This document shows positions 1 through 7,458 of a DNA stretch of 64,000 bases, piece after piece. The DNA is from Paenibacillus endoradicis. Lineage in GTDB: Bacteria; Bacillota; Bacilli; Paenibacillales; Paenibacillaceae. A program made the translations under genes and the position numbers. The stretch covers positions 62,001 through 126,000 of the forward strand of contig NZ_JANQBB010000004.1 in NCBI RefSeq assembly GCF_024721975.1. The letters are read 5' to 3'. The number at the start of each line of letters is the position of its first letter. Within the stretch, counting starts at the first letter, position 1. The notes under the pieces were generated by a model. It made no database searches. It saw only the letters and a program-made list of their open reading frames with translations, and was not told the origin of the DNA.

Positions 1-946
1 TCCTGAAAGTGATGAAGGTAGTGTGTACAAAGAAGCGGGAGTAGGATCTGGCGTTATCATTAAGAAGGATGATGGTTACGCTTATATCATTACCAATTTC
101 CATGTTGTTGCCACTGCAGCACGCGTGCAAGCAGTATTAACGACAGGTGAGAAACGGCAGGCAGAAGTTGTCGGATTAGATCAGATTACAGATCTTGCCG
201 TCTTGAAAATAGATGCAAAAGGTATTGATAATGTAGCTGAGATAGGAGATTCTTCATCTTTGCGGGCAGCGGAGTTTGTGCTAGCTATCGGGAATCCACT
301 AGGTATGGGTGAATCAATTACGCTTGGTGTTGTTAGTGTAACGAATGAGACGATCGCAGTGTCGCTTAATCAGAATGGCGATTTGGATTGGGAACAAGAA
401 GTTATCCGCGTTGATGCGGCGATTAATCAAGGAAATAGTGGTGGACCGCTTATTGACCTGAGTGGTCGAGTGATTGGTATTAATAGTATGAAAATATCGA
501 ATTTTGGCGTTGAAAGTATTGGATATGCGATTCCGATTAATAACGTTATGCCAATCATTGATGAACTTATAGCAACAGGATATGTGTCTAGACCTTATCT
601 GGGTGTACGTATGCAGGATATGCAACAGTATTGGGCGCAGCAGGAGTTAGATAAAGAAGCGGATAAGGATGAGGAAGGCACTGGTGGTGAGTCACAGCTT
701 AATTTGCCACGTGGTGTGTATGAAGGTGTCCTCATAGTAGAAGCATTAGGACCTGCACTTAAAGCCGAGTTACAACTCAACGATGTTATTGTGCAGTTAG
801 ACGATACAAAAGTGAATAGTATACGTAAGCTTCGTAAATACTTATACGAGCATAAGCAAGTTGGAGATGAGATTGTCGTCCATTACTATCGTGGCAAAGA
901 TCTGCTACAGACGACTGTTATACTTGGTGAAAATAAGCCTGAATAA
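1..946 (+). CDS. htrC: HtrA/DegP-family trypsin-like serine protease (HtrC-like), 5' truncated by window edge
   Basis: The reading frame is open from the window edge, so the N-terminus (normally a membrane anchor) is missing; the first internal GTG at 23 is not a convincing start. Counting from that GTG, the S1C triad is visible: His27 in TNFHVV, Asp57 in TDLAVL and Ser139 in GNSGGPL. A PDZ domain follows (about 190-305, with the RPYLGV and NDVIVQLDD segments). The family degrades or refolds damaged envelope proteins at the outer face of the membrane. Position directly upstream of the small Cys protein and rlmH matches the walRK-yycHIJ-htrC-rlmH order of Bacillales, which supports HtrC rather than HtrA or HtrB. 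A long hairpin terminator follows. Confidence 0.9.
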   Translation, partial: PESDEGSVYKEAGVGSGVIIKKDDGYAYIITNFHVVATAARVQAVLTTGEKRQAEVVGLDQITDLAVLKIDAKGIDNVAEIGDSSSLRAAEFVLAIGNPLGMGESITLGVVSVTNETIAVSLNQNGDLDWEQEVIRVDAAINQGNSGGPLIDLSGRVIGINSMKISNFGVESIGYAIPINNVMPIIDELIATGYVSRPYLGVRMQDMQQYWAQQELDKEADKDEEGTGGESQLNLPRGVYEGVLIVEALGPALKAELQLNDVIVQLDDTKVNSIRKLRKYLYEHKQVGDEIVVHYYRGKDLLQTTVILGENKPE

Positions 947-971
947 GCAGGAATACTGATGAAACATATAG

Positions 972-1052
972 AAACCGTAGTGAAACAAAGATATGGTTAG
1001 CAGGTTGAGAAAATCTTGCTAATTTCCATCTTTGTTACACTACGGTTTTGTT
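972..1052 (+). terminator. Long two-part hairpin terminator after htrC
   Basis: Arms 972-992 and 1028-1048 are complementary over 21 bases with one mismatch, enclosing a second short stem (TTAGCA at 996-1001 with TGCTAA at 1017-1022), and end in a T-rich stretch. It separates htrC from the small Cys protein/rlmH pair. Confidence 0.75.
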
Positions 1053-1132
1053 GTAAGTACGAGAACAATTGCGAAATATGTGGTATATTGTAAGCATAAT
1101 GAATAACAACCTCACAGATAGGAAGAGACGCT

Positions 1133-1300
1133 ATGTATTGTGTATGTAAAGAATGTATTGAAGAGGCAATTGAACGTTTTGTAGATGAATATGAAGATGC
1201 ACCAGATATGGTAGATTTGAACGAAACAGAATTTGCAGACTGGGACCCACCGCGTAAATGCGATCTATGTGAGGAAGCTGCTGTAGTGTTGGTGGTCTAG
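1133..1300 (+). CDS. Small CxxH/CxxC-family protein (55 aa), gene upstream of rlmH
   Basis: The 55-codon frame starts at ATG 1133 and its stop codon TAG directly abuts the rlmH ATG, so the two are almost certainly cotranscribed and translationally coupled. Two cysteine pairs are present: CKEC at residues 5-8 and CDLC near residues 44-47, separated by an acidic segment. This fits the small CxxH/CxxC (TIGR04129-type) proteins found before rlmH in Bacillales, which are presumed zinc binders of unknown role. Here the usual histidine of the first pair is a cysteine, giving a possible four-Cys site. Function is unknown; identification rests on position, size and the Cys pattern. Confidence 0.8.
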   Translation: MYCVCKECIEEAIERFVDEYEDAPDMVDLNETEFADWDPPRKCDLCEEAAVVLVV

Positions 1301-1780
1301 ATGCATATACAGATCATCGCAGTTGGTAAGTTGAAGGAAAAGTATCTCGTTATGGGTATGGCTGAGTATGCAAAGCGTCTAGGTCCATATATTAAGCTGA
1401 CACTTTCTGAAGTGCCAGATGAGAAAGCGCCAGAAACGATGAGTGCTGCAGAAGAAGAACAAGTAAGAGATCGCGAGGGTGACAAAATCCTCGCTCACAT
1501 AAAGCAAGAAGCTCATGTGGTCGCTCTCGCAATTGATGGAGAGCTATGGTCTAGTGAGGATCTTGCACAACAACTAGACAAACTAGCCACGTATGGAAAA
1601 AGCCACGTGGCTTTTGTTATAGGTGGGAGTAATGGATTGTCTAGCAATGTATTGAAGCGGGCGAATCAGCGCTTGAGCTTTGGTAGAATGACGTTGCCGC
1701 ATCAGTTGATGCGCTTGGTGTTGATTGAGCAGATTTATCGAGGCGTGAAGATCAATCGTGGGGAACCATACCACAAATAG
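1301..1780 (+). CDS. rlmH: 23S rRNA (pseudouridine1915-N3)-methyltransferase RlmH
   Basis: This 159-residue SPOUT-class methyltransferase has the usual length and both family hallmarks: the glycine-rich AdoMet-binding loop [10 protein letters not shown] (about 106-115) and the C-terminal knot segment ending [13 protein letters not shown]. RlmH methylates N3 of pseudouridine 1915 in helix 69 of 23S rRNA on assembled 70S ribosomes. The start ATG follows immediately after the stop of the upstream Cys-pair gene, with GGTGG as a weak ribosome binding site, suggesting coupled translation. Nothing odd is seen in the protein. Confidence 0.97.
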   Translation: MHIQIIAVGKLKEKYLVMGMAEYAKRLGPYIKLTLSEVPDEKAPETMSAAEEEQVRDREGDKILAHIKQEAHVVALAIDGELWSSEDLAQQLDKLATYGKSHVAFVIGGSNGLSSNVLKRANQRLSFGRMTLPHQLMRLVLIEQIYRGVKINRGEPYHK

Positions 1781-1806
1781 GGCGAAATTTTTAGTGTTAA
1801 TTGTTT

Positions 1807-1893
1807 GCCGGGCATGGAAAGGTGACCCAAATGGCCCGGTAGGCCAGGAGCAAGCGAGGATAAGATCACTCGTCACCTAGGCTCTTACCGGGT
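1807..1893 (+). other. GC-rich, pseudoknot-capable structured element between convergent genes
   Basis: Several helices can form in 87 bases. GCCGGGC (1807-1813) pairs with GCCCGGT (1834-1840). GGTGAC (1821-1826) pairs with GTCACC (1872-1877) and crosses the first helix, making a pseudoknot. CGAG (1855-1858) can pair with CTCG (1869-1872). CCCGGTA (1835-1841) can alternatively pair with TACCGGG (1886-1892), which would exclude the first helix. The GC content is clearly above the flanks. It may be a structured 3' RNA, a transposon end or an alternative-fold terminator; strand and role are inferred only. Confidence 0.45.
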
Positions 1894-1924
1894 ACTAGAA
1901 TAAAAGGTTCTTTTATGGAAAAGA

Positions 1925-3139
1925 TTATTGTGGGACTTCAAAAACAAGTATTGTTAGTGTAAGCTCCCGACTCTTATCGTCCCTATGGCTAAAAACATAT
2001 TTAAAGTTTGTTTCATCCGAGATTCTTATTTCTCGCTTGTAATGGGAATGGTTTTTTACAGTCTCGGGAATTTTATTTAAAACACTAGTCAGCTCTTTAT
2101 TTCTGTTAAAAATAATCAAGGCCGTTTTAGTGTCCCTCCATGTGGAGTACCCTAACAATTGATCTAATGCATCGCTAAGAGATTTTTGGCCTCTCCAAAT
2201 CTTGCATTCAGCTACAAAAATATTTCTTTCCTGAGCTTTGATCAAAATATCTGTCTTACCATTGAAATTAAAAGTTTCGCCTGTTGTTTGACCTTCGTAG
2301 TGACTATTCAGAGGGACTAAAAATTGGTCCCGTAGTTGTTCTTCGCCCATGCCACGAAAAGTTTGTGGGCTTCGTTCAAGCATTAATGCTGTTTTATTTA
2401 TTATACTAAGAATATGCTCATAATCATCTGAACCTAAAACTGGCTCGGGTTTAAAGGCATGAGTATTGGTATTAGGGTGAATAACTGGTGACTTCCTTCT
2501 TACATCAGGAGCTGCATAAGTCAAATATGCGTCTTCTCTTGTCTTCATAGGAAAGCCGAGTGATGATACAAGTCCTCGATCTTTTAATAGCTTATCCTTT
2601 CTTGAAGTTAACCATGTCTGAATCTTTTGTGACAAAGTATTATTCCAAGGGTTTACATCAATTGAAATCCAATTTATATATTCTTTGATTGAGTGAAGCC
2701 CCTTATCAAGTTCTTTTTTTATTGATTCAGAATTATGATCTAAGGTCTCTACAGTAATAAATAACTTCTTTTCTCTGATTTCTCCCATTGGAGGGTTTAA
2801 ATTAAATGTTGATGCTCTGCATTTGAAAAGCAATACGTCTCCGGTAAAGGGGACTTCTAGAATTATTGCAGTTCCTTGAATGTGGACGGGGCGGCTTCTA
2901 TCATAGATAAAACGCGAGGGATCCCTGCTAATATCTATTTGTGTTTCTTTTTGATCTACACAGATATGATCTTCTAATAAACGAAGAGGGTTAATACTTA
3001 GCTTATTGTAGAAAAATTCAATAAGGTCTTCGTTTGGTGTGTTTAGTAATCTGTTTGGATCGTAAGAAGCAATTTCTTCTTTAATCTTCTTTTCTTGGTC
3101 CTCCACTACTGTCCTTAAATCATATTCATTGAACAACAA
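1925..3139 (-). CDS. Stand-alone PD-(D/E)XK restriction-endonuclease-like protein
   Basis: The 404-residue soluble protein carries a C-terminal PD-(D/E)XK nuclease core: helix Glu267 (GEEQLRDQF), Asp297 (GKTDILI), then Glu311 and Lys313 in VAECKIW, followed by the QLLGYSTWRD helix and the strand TALIIF. The N-terminal 240 residues are not recognised and begin with a charged helical stretch. No methyltransferase, helicase or specificity subunit lies beside it, so it is not a classical restriction-modification set. The neighbours are a serine-recombinase relic and other debris, which suggests a horizontally acquired, possibly anti-phage, nuclease. Start ATG 3139 is followed by a continuous frame. 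The exact function and substrate are unknown. Confidence 0.7.
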   Translation of the reverse strand: MLFNEYDLRTVVEDQEKKIKEEIASYDPNRLLNTPNEDLIEFFYNKLSINPLRLLEDHICVDQKETQIDISRDPSRFIYDRSRPVHIQGTAIILEVPFTGDVLLFKCRASTFNLNPPMGEIREKKLFITVETLDHNSESIKKELDKGLHSIKEYINWISIDVNPWNNTLSQKIQTWLTSRKDKLLKDRGLVSSLGFPMKTREDAYLTYAAPDVRRKSPVIHPNTNTHAFKPEPVLGSDDYEHILSIINKTALMLERSPQTFRGMGEEQLRDQFLVPLNSHYEGQTTGETFNFNGKTDILIKAQERNIFVAECKIWRGQKSLSDALDQLLGYSTWRDTKTALIIFNRNKELTSVLNKIPETVKNHSHYKREIRISDETNFKYVFSHRDDKSRELTLTILVFEVPQ

Positions 3140-3259
3140 TCGATCTCTGATGATAAATCCCTCCTTCGAATATTTGTGAAATCCAGAAAGGCATTGCGTT
3201 TACTTACTTTTATAGTTGATATTCTATAACAACTGCTATAACCCTCCAAATAATTGATT

Positions 3260-3550
3260 TTAAATAATTATATTTAGTTTATACCTGAGCTTAGGGGTTT
3301 CCCCAGACAAAGGAAAAGCCCCTTCCGCCATTGGTTTGGCAGAAGGGGCTAGGCTTAAAAAATGCTTTTCGGTATCCTCGTTGAATATGAGCTCAACATC
3401 TTGAACTTGGCGTTTATCATCTAGGGAGATCTTTTTAACAACTAGGTGTAGCAGGGCCTTTCGTTGAGGGAAGGGTGCTTTTTCTAATGCGATTTCTACT
3501 GTTTTTTGAATGAGCATGTCGAGTAAGAACGAAAACCAGGCTATTGTCAA
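3260..3550 (-). pseudogene. C-terminal relic of a large serine recombinase
   Basis: Residues from about 13 onward (LIQKTVEIALEKAPFPQRK, then LLHLVVKKISLDD and VELIFNEDTEKHFLS) resemble the extreme C-terminal coiled/helical end of resolvase-type large serine recombinases. The catalytic Ser domain and zinc ribbon are absent, and the first dozen codons read across the junction into unrelated sequence. It is therefore a broken piece of a former integrase or transposase. It lies between the nuclease gene and a copied transporter-gene fragment, marking this patch as a site of past insertion and deletion. Confidence 0.6.
3317..3350 (-). terminator. GC-rich hairpin inside the recombinase relic
   Basis: AGCCCCTTCCGCC (3317-3329) pairs with GGCAGAAGGGGCT (3338-3350) with one mismatch; on the minus strand it is followed by TTTTCCTTTG. 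It could act as an intrinsic terminator for minus-strand transcription, or be the last codons of the relic only. Confidence 0.5.
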
Positions 3551-3561
3551 TCTCAGACCTC

Positions 3562-3735
3562 GTCAATTATCGTGGCCTTTTTTTGTGCGCTCGTTTTCAT
3601 ACGATGTAATAGAAGGGGGCGCACAATATGTTCCAACACAAAAATGGACGGATAAAAACATTTTTCAATCAATGGCAATTGCAAAGCATGGTAATCCCAG
3701 AGCAATCTTTTTCATCATCTTTTTATATCGTGTAA
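3562..3735 (+). pseudogene. Copied promoter and first codons of the LplB-type permease gene at 23349
   Basis: From 3562 to about 3700 the sequence is nearly identical (over 90% by eye) to 23282-23420, covering the upstream region, the GGGGG ribosome binding site, the ATG (here 3628) and the first ~24 codons of the glucan-transporter permease. After about 3701 the match decays and the frame stops at 3735, giving at most a 35-residue truncated peptide. It is a partial duplication at a distance of about 20 kb and cannot encode a permease. The retained promoter might still be active. Confidence 0.85.
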
Positions 3736-3841
3736 ACTCTTCGAAAAATTTTGCCTTTGCAAGAGCTAATCCCAATAACTCCCGTTTGAATCTATAATTC
3801 CCGAATATACGATACCTTCGGTTGTTTCCATATCTTTTACA

Positions 3842-4117
3842 TCACCTGTAGCTTGGGTAGATTCTATACCCTTTCTTCTCCTGGCTTCTCATAAAGTAAT
3901 AAGCACTCACACCAAATAACAATGTGAAAATCACATAAAAATTAGTTTGAATAAAAATATCATAAAACAATCGAATAATAGCTTCAAAACCACCCTTCGT
4001 ATCAAAGGATATGATACTTTGCATCATCGATACATTCACGAAAAAGATCCCTAAAAGGGCAAACCCTCTAATAATATCGATACTTAAAACTCTATTTGCA
4101 CGTTTTTCCATGATCAT
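3842..4117 (-). pseudogene. Truncated DUF418 (YeiB-like) membrane protein
   Basis: The 91-residue frame opens with a start typical of DUF418 proteins (RVLSIDIIRGFALLGIFFVN), followed by a second hydrophobic segment (TNFYVIFTLLFGVSAYYFM). Full members run to several hundred residues with eight or more membrane helices, so only the first quarter is present. After YFMRSQEKKGYR the family sequence is lost and a stop follows. Downstream on the same strand (3743-3841) another short open segment with a Lys/Ala-rich helix (RELLGLALAKAKFFEEF) of unrecognised origin continues the debris. Probably non-functional. Confidence 0.7.
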
Positions 4118-4166
4118 TCTTCATTCCTATTTCGCTTAAAATTATCATGATTCAATTATTAAAAGT

Positions 4167-4212
4167 AAAAACGAGGGAGTATGCTATCACAGCGAATAAC
4201 TCCCCCGTTTTT
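4167..4212 (-). terminator. Terminator of the lipoprotein/ABC operon
   Basis: AAAAACGAGGGAGT (4167-4180) and ACTCCCCCGTTTTT (4199-4212) form a hairpin flanked by A and T runs on both sides, so it could work bidirectionally. On the minus strand it closes the 7295-4288 operon. Confidence 0.8.
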
Positions 4213-4287
4213 ATTCAATAATCGCCTTGCATTAGAACCTTACTTTGATTGGTTGAAAACCTTGTATGATACAACTTCTTGCTTACA

Positions 4288-5244
4288 TCATGATTCTGTC
4301 GGTCTGTTAGCCAAAAACTCATGCAGTTGCTCTGTGATTTCCTTGTATTTATCTAGATATAGTTGATGGTTGCCATCAATTTCATAAACCTTCGTGTAGT
4401 TGGAATCCTTCGTCAAATCAGTGTGCATTTTCACCCAGTCATTATTCCCCTCAATAGGGAATGTCTTCTGACCCTCTATCGATTCTTTTGCTAGAAAGAA
4501 AGCAACTGGTAAATCCGCAGGGAACCGGTACTTTTTAGATTTATCGAAGTTCTCATTCTTGCGTGCACTCTCGTCAACAAGATTCTTGTTCGCATTTATT
4601 TTCTTTGCAATTTTGCGGTATTGTTCGTTCACTTCGTCGCTAACCTCAGGAATCAGTGGAACATCATCCGGTGCTGGTTGCTCGTTAGTCACAGTCATAC
4701 CATCATACATCCCTGGTGTGCTAGTATCTAATCCTATGAAACCAGTCAGCTCATCGCTATAACTATCAACATATTTCATCGCATAAACGCCTGAAATTGA
4801 ATGTGCCATCAAAATATACTTGTCCACACCTTCGATTTGCTGCACAGCTTCATGGATTTCCTCCGTGATATTTTCAATCGTACGGGGATCATCCGTCACA
4901 TCACTCAGACCGTAACCAAAAGGCTCCACGACAAGTACCCGATAGTGAGGCGTAAGTTCCTCTAGCATTTTGGTATAAGTCAAGCCAGGGGCTATATCTC
5001 CATAGCCTGGAGTCCACACGATAGTTTCCTTCCCTTCACCAACGTCCAAAACGTTCATTTTCTTACCTTTGACATCGACTAGCTGACCGTAAGGCTTAAT
5101 GTCCTGGTCCGCGTCGTTAGCAGATTGATCTACAATAGGTTCAGTCGGCTTAATAGCGTTATTTGATACATTATTTGCAGAACAACCAGCGCTAAGCGCC
5201 AGCACTGAGATTATTGAAACAACTATCATAAATTTATTTTTCAT
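4288..5244 (-). CDS. Alpha/beta-hydrolase lipoprotein
   Basis: The protein (318 aa) has a lipoprotein signal peptide with lipobox LSAGC (Cys21), a polar linker, and an alpha/beta-hydrolase fold from about residue 55. The nucleophile elbow is AHSIS with Ser149; His293 in GNHQLYL is the likely catalytic histidine, and the oxyanion strand precedes TPGYGD (78-83). It is anchored outside the membrane. It is the third gene of a minus-strand operon after the ABC permease and ATPase, with a 14-base gap from the ATPase gene and a good ribosome binding site. Substrate unknown; the linkage suggests it acts on, or protects from, a compound handled by the exporter. Confidence 0.85.
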   Translation of the reverse strand: MKNKFMIVVSIISVLALSAGCSANNVSNNAIKPTEPIVDQSANDADQDIKPYGQLVDVKGKKMNVLDVGEGKETIVWTPGYGDIAPGLTYTKMLEELTPHYRVLVVEPFGYGLSDVTDDPRTIENITEEIHEAVQQIEGVDKYILMAHSISGVYAMKYVDSYSDELTGFIGLDTSTPGMYDGMTVTNEQPAPDDVPLIPEVSDEVNEQYRKIAKKINANKNLVDESARKNENFDKSKKYRFPADLPVAFFLAKESIEGQKTFPIEGNNDWVKMHTDLTKDSNYTKVYEIDGNHQLYLDKYKEITEQLHEFLANRPTES

Positions 5245-5258
5245 ATTAATAAACTCCT

Positions 5259-5894
5259 TTATTTTCTCATTAGTTTTTGATTTTTTAATTGAAGTACAAC
5301 ATCTGCTTGGTCCGCAAGATGCTTACTATGGGTCACGACAATGACGCATTTCCCTTTTCTATGCGCACTATCCTTTAGTACCTCGATAATATCATCCGCA
5401 GTTTCTTCATCTAGGTTACCCGTCGGTTCATCAGCTAAAATGATTGGCACATCAGCCACTAACGCCCTTGCGATGGCAACACGCTGTTGTTGTCCACCCG
5501 ACAGCTGTAGAACGTTTCGGTTAATATCTTGCTCCTCTAATCCAAAATCCAATAGTATTTGCTTGTCGGCTTGCTTGTTCGCTAGCTTTAAATTCTCCAT
5601 TGGTGTCATATAATCGATTAAATTATAATTTTGGAAGACTAATGAAATTTGGTTTTTTCGATGATTTCGATAGCCTTTTACCTGGAGATCTTCCCCGGCA
5701 AATCGTACTTCACCAGCTTGTGGCTCGTCTAGCCCTGCAAGCAGTGATAATAAGGTTGTTTTACCAGAACCAGATGTGCCGAGGATGGCATAAAACACAC
5801 CTTCTTCAAACTCCGTACTGATATTATTCAAGATTTTCTTATCTTTATTATTTTTATATGCATACGAAACATTGCTTAATTCTAAAATAGACAT
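5259..5894 (-). CDS. MacB/LolD-type ABC transporter ATP-binding protein
   Basis: This 211-residue single ABC domain has Walker A GTSGSGKTT (39-47), a Q-loop (VFQNYN), the signature LSGGQQQR, Walker B IILADEPTGNLDEE and a switch histidine (VVTHSKH). The D-loop form ADEPTGNLD is typical of the MacB/LolD/FtsE group that powers FtsX-like permeases. It partners with the permease encoded just upstream: that gene's stop codon lies in this gene's AGGAGG ribosome binding site. Such pairs export peptides or lipids, or respond mechanically to envelope stress. The exact substrate cannot be read from the sequence. Confidence 0.92.
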   Translation of the reverse strand: MSILELSNVSYAYKNNKDKKILNNISTEFEEGVFYAILGTSGSGKTTLLSLLAGLDEPQAGEVRFAGEDLQVKGYRNHRKNQISLVFQNYNLIDYMTPMENLKLANKQADKQILLDFGLEEQDINRNVLQLSGGQQQRVAIARALVADVPIILADEPTGNLDEETADDIIEVLKDSAHRKGKCVIVVTHSKHLADQADVVLQLKNQKLMRK

Positions 5895-5903
5895 GGTGTC
5901 CTC

Positions 5904-7295
5904 CTAACTCATTTTTGAAAGTATTTCTTTAGGTTTTAACCGGATGATGAAGATCGATGAGATGCTGACCGATAGTAAAATGATCAGTCCGCCTATTAAC
6001 CAGACATAGCCCATTTCACCGAGTGTGATTGACACATCAATGCTCTCCAATGTTTTAGTAACTGTACTTGAATCAGGATCTGCACCAAACTGCATACCCC
6101 CGAGACTTTGCTGGAAATCTGCTGTGCCTGCTTCCCCAGCTTGTTGCACCATGCTATCGCCAATGTTTTGAGCGATTGCTTGTCCTGAGAAATACGACAG
6201 TCCAAAACCGACGACGGCAATCATTAATAACTCCACAACATATTGAGCGATAATGTTTATTTTCGAAACACCTAACGACAGTAATACGCCTGTTTCATGA
6301 ATTCTTCCGTTGATCCAAAAGGCAAGAACTAGGGATAAGATTATCGCACTGATGACAACAATCCCAATCAGCATCTTATTAATGAGCCCATCCATACTAT
6401 CTAAAGAGCCTGTTAAAGCTGGATAATCCTTGGCGGAATCCGTAACTTGATAGTTTGTCCAATCAATCGGTAACTCGTTTACCTTTTCGAGAATACGCGA
6501 CAATTCTTTCGGATCATTCACATAGAACTTAGCATTTTGATAAAGAACCGTTTCATCATCATAACCATTTAGTGTTTTAATGGTTTCGATGTCCGTAATG
6601 ATGGCATTCTCAATCAACTCTTCTGCCATTGTTGCGCTGTTCATATTACTTCCACTAAACATCCCAACAATTTCTAATGCGATTTTTTCTTTACTGGCAC
6701 CTTCACTAGCAGGAACCGAAGCGAGTTCACTTTTCTTCACATAGATTTTATCGTTAATTTTAAGGTTATTAAGCTTCGCAAATTCTTCGTGGACCAATAC
6801 TTTTTGTGTATCTTCTTTAGTGATATGCCTGCCTTCTGCTAGGTCAATCACGCCGCTAATGAATTTATTGTCTAAAGAAGAGTCTGTCATGCCATCTAAA
6901 TCCACGAAATTTTCGTAGCCTTTCATGAATGAATCGTCATGCTGGATTCGCGGGTTTGTTAATGGTACTTTCTTTAAATCTACTAAATCAACCTCTCCAA
7001 TGATTCGGGCATTATACTCCGTAATCCCAGGGATATCCTTGATTTGATCGATTGCAGAAGCAGGGACATTCCCTAAACCACGATTGCCAATGCCCCTATT
7101 GTTTACTAGGTTTCCTTCTAGTTGGAAGCTAGCATTGATCGATTGGTTGATTTGACCTCTTGCATCCACAGTTGCTTTTTTAATCGCCATTCCGCTAATC
7201 GTAGCTGTTGCGATCCCAAATAAAATCAGAAACATGAGCAGCGACTTGCTTTTTTTTCTTGTGACATAGTACCATGCACGTGTTACGACTGACAT
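5904..7295 (-). CDS. FtsX/MacB-like ABC transporter permease
   Basis: The 463-residue protein has the MacB topology: one N-terminal membrane helix (about 18-40), a large extracellular MacB_PCD-like domain (about 45-300), then three helices of the FtsX domain (about 310-330, 355-378, 430-453). It is the first gene of the exporter operon, with a strong AGGAGG site before ATG 7295. A Gly/Asp-rich insertion sits between the last helices (about 385-420). Together with the ATPase it should form a mechanotransmission-type transporter rather than a channel. A perfect hairpin terminator separates it from the upstream two-component system, so it has its own promoter. Confidence 0.88.
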   Translation of the reverse strand: MSVVTRAWYYVTRKKSKSLLMFLILFGIATATISGMAIKKATVDARGQINQSINASFQLEGNLVNNRGIGNRGLGNVPASAIDQIKDIPGITEYNARIIGEVDLVDLKKVPLTNPRIQHDDSFMKGYENFVDLDGMTDSSLDNKFISGVIDLAEGRHITKEDTQKVLVHEEFAKLNNLKINDKIYVKKSELASVPASEGASKEKIALEIVGMFSGSNMNSATMAEELIENAIITDIETIKTLNGYDDETVLYQNAKFYVNDPKELSRILEKVNELPIDWTNYQVTDSAKDYPALTGSLDSMDGLINKMLIGIVVISAIILSLVLAFWINGRIHETGVLLSLGVSKINIIAQYVVELLMIAVVGFGLSYFSGQAIAQNIGDSMVQQAGEAGTADFQQSLGGMQFGADPDSSTVTKTLESIDVSITLGEMGYVWLIGGLIILLSVSISSIFIIRLKPKEILSKMS

Positions 7296-7394
7296 ATTAA
7301 GTTCCTCCTTGTCTTTGTAATGTCAGCTTACACGTTCAATGTGAAACGTATATAAAACGAATGATTTTAATTTACATTTGTTGACGAACCAAAA

Positions 7395-7433
7395 AAGCGT
7401 GTTAGAAATGAGTTCATCATTTCTAACACGCTT
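7395..7433 (-). terminator. Perfect 17-bp hairpin terminator after the histidine kinase
   Basis: 7395-7411 is exactly complementary to 7417-7433 with a 5-base loop; on the minus strand it ends in six T. It closes the response regulator/kinase unit and isolates the exporter operon transcriptionally. Confidence 0.9.
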
Positions 7434-7458
7434 GTCTATAGTAAGTAGGGATGAACTG

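Noticed and set aside
314..625. 103-codon minus-strand frame
   Set aside because: Lies opposite the conserved protease domain of htrC and has no initiation signal.
1807..1893. HDV-like self-cleaving ribozyme
   Set aside because: A 7-bp P1 starting with a G.U pair and a crossing helix are suggestive, but no P3 hairpin fits between the P1 strands and there is no junction for the catalytic cytosine before the P2 return strand.
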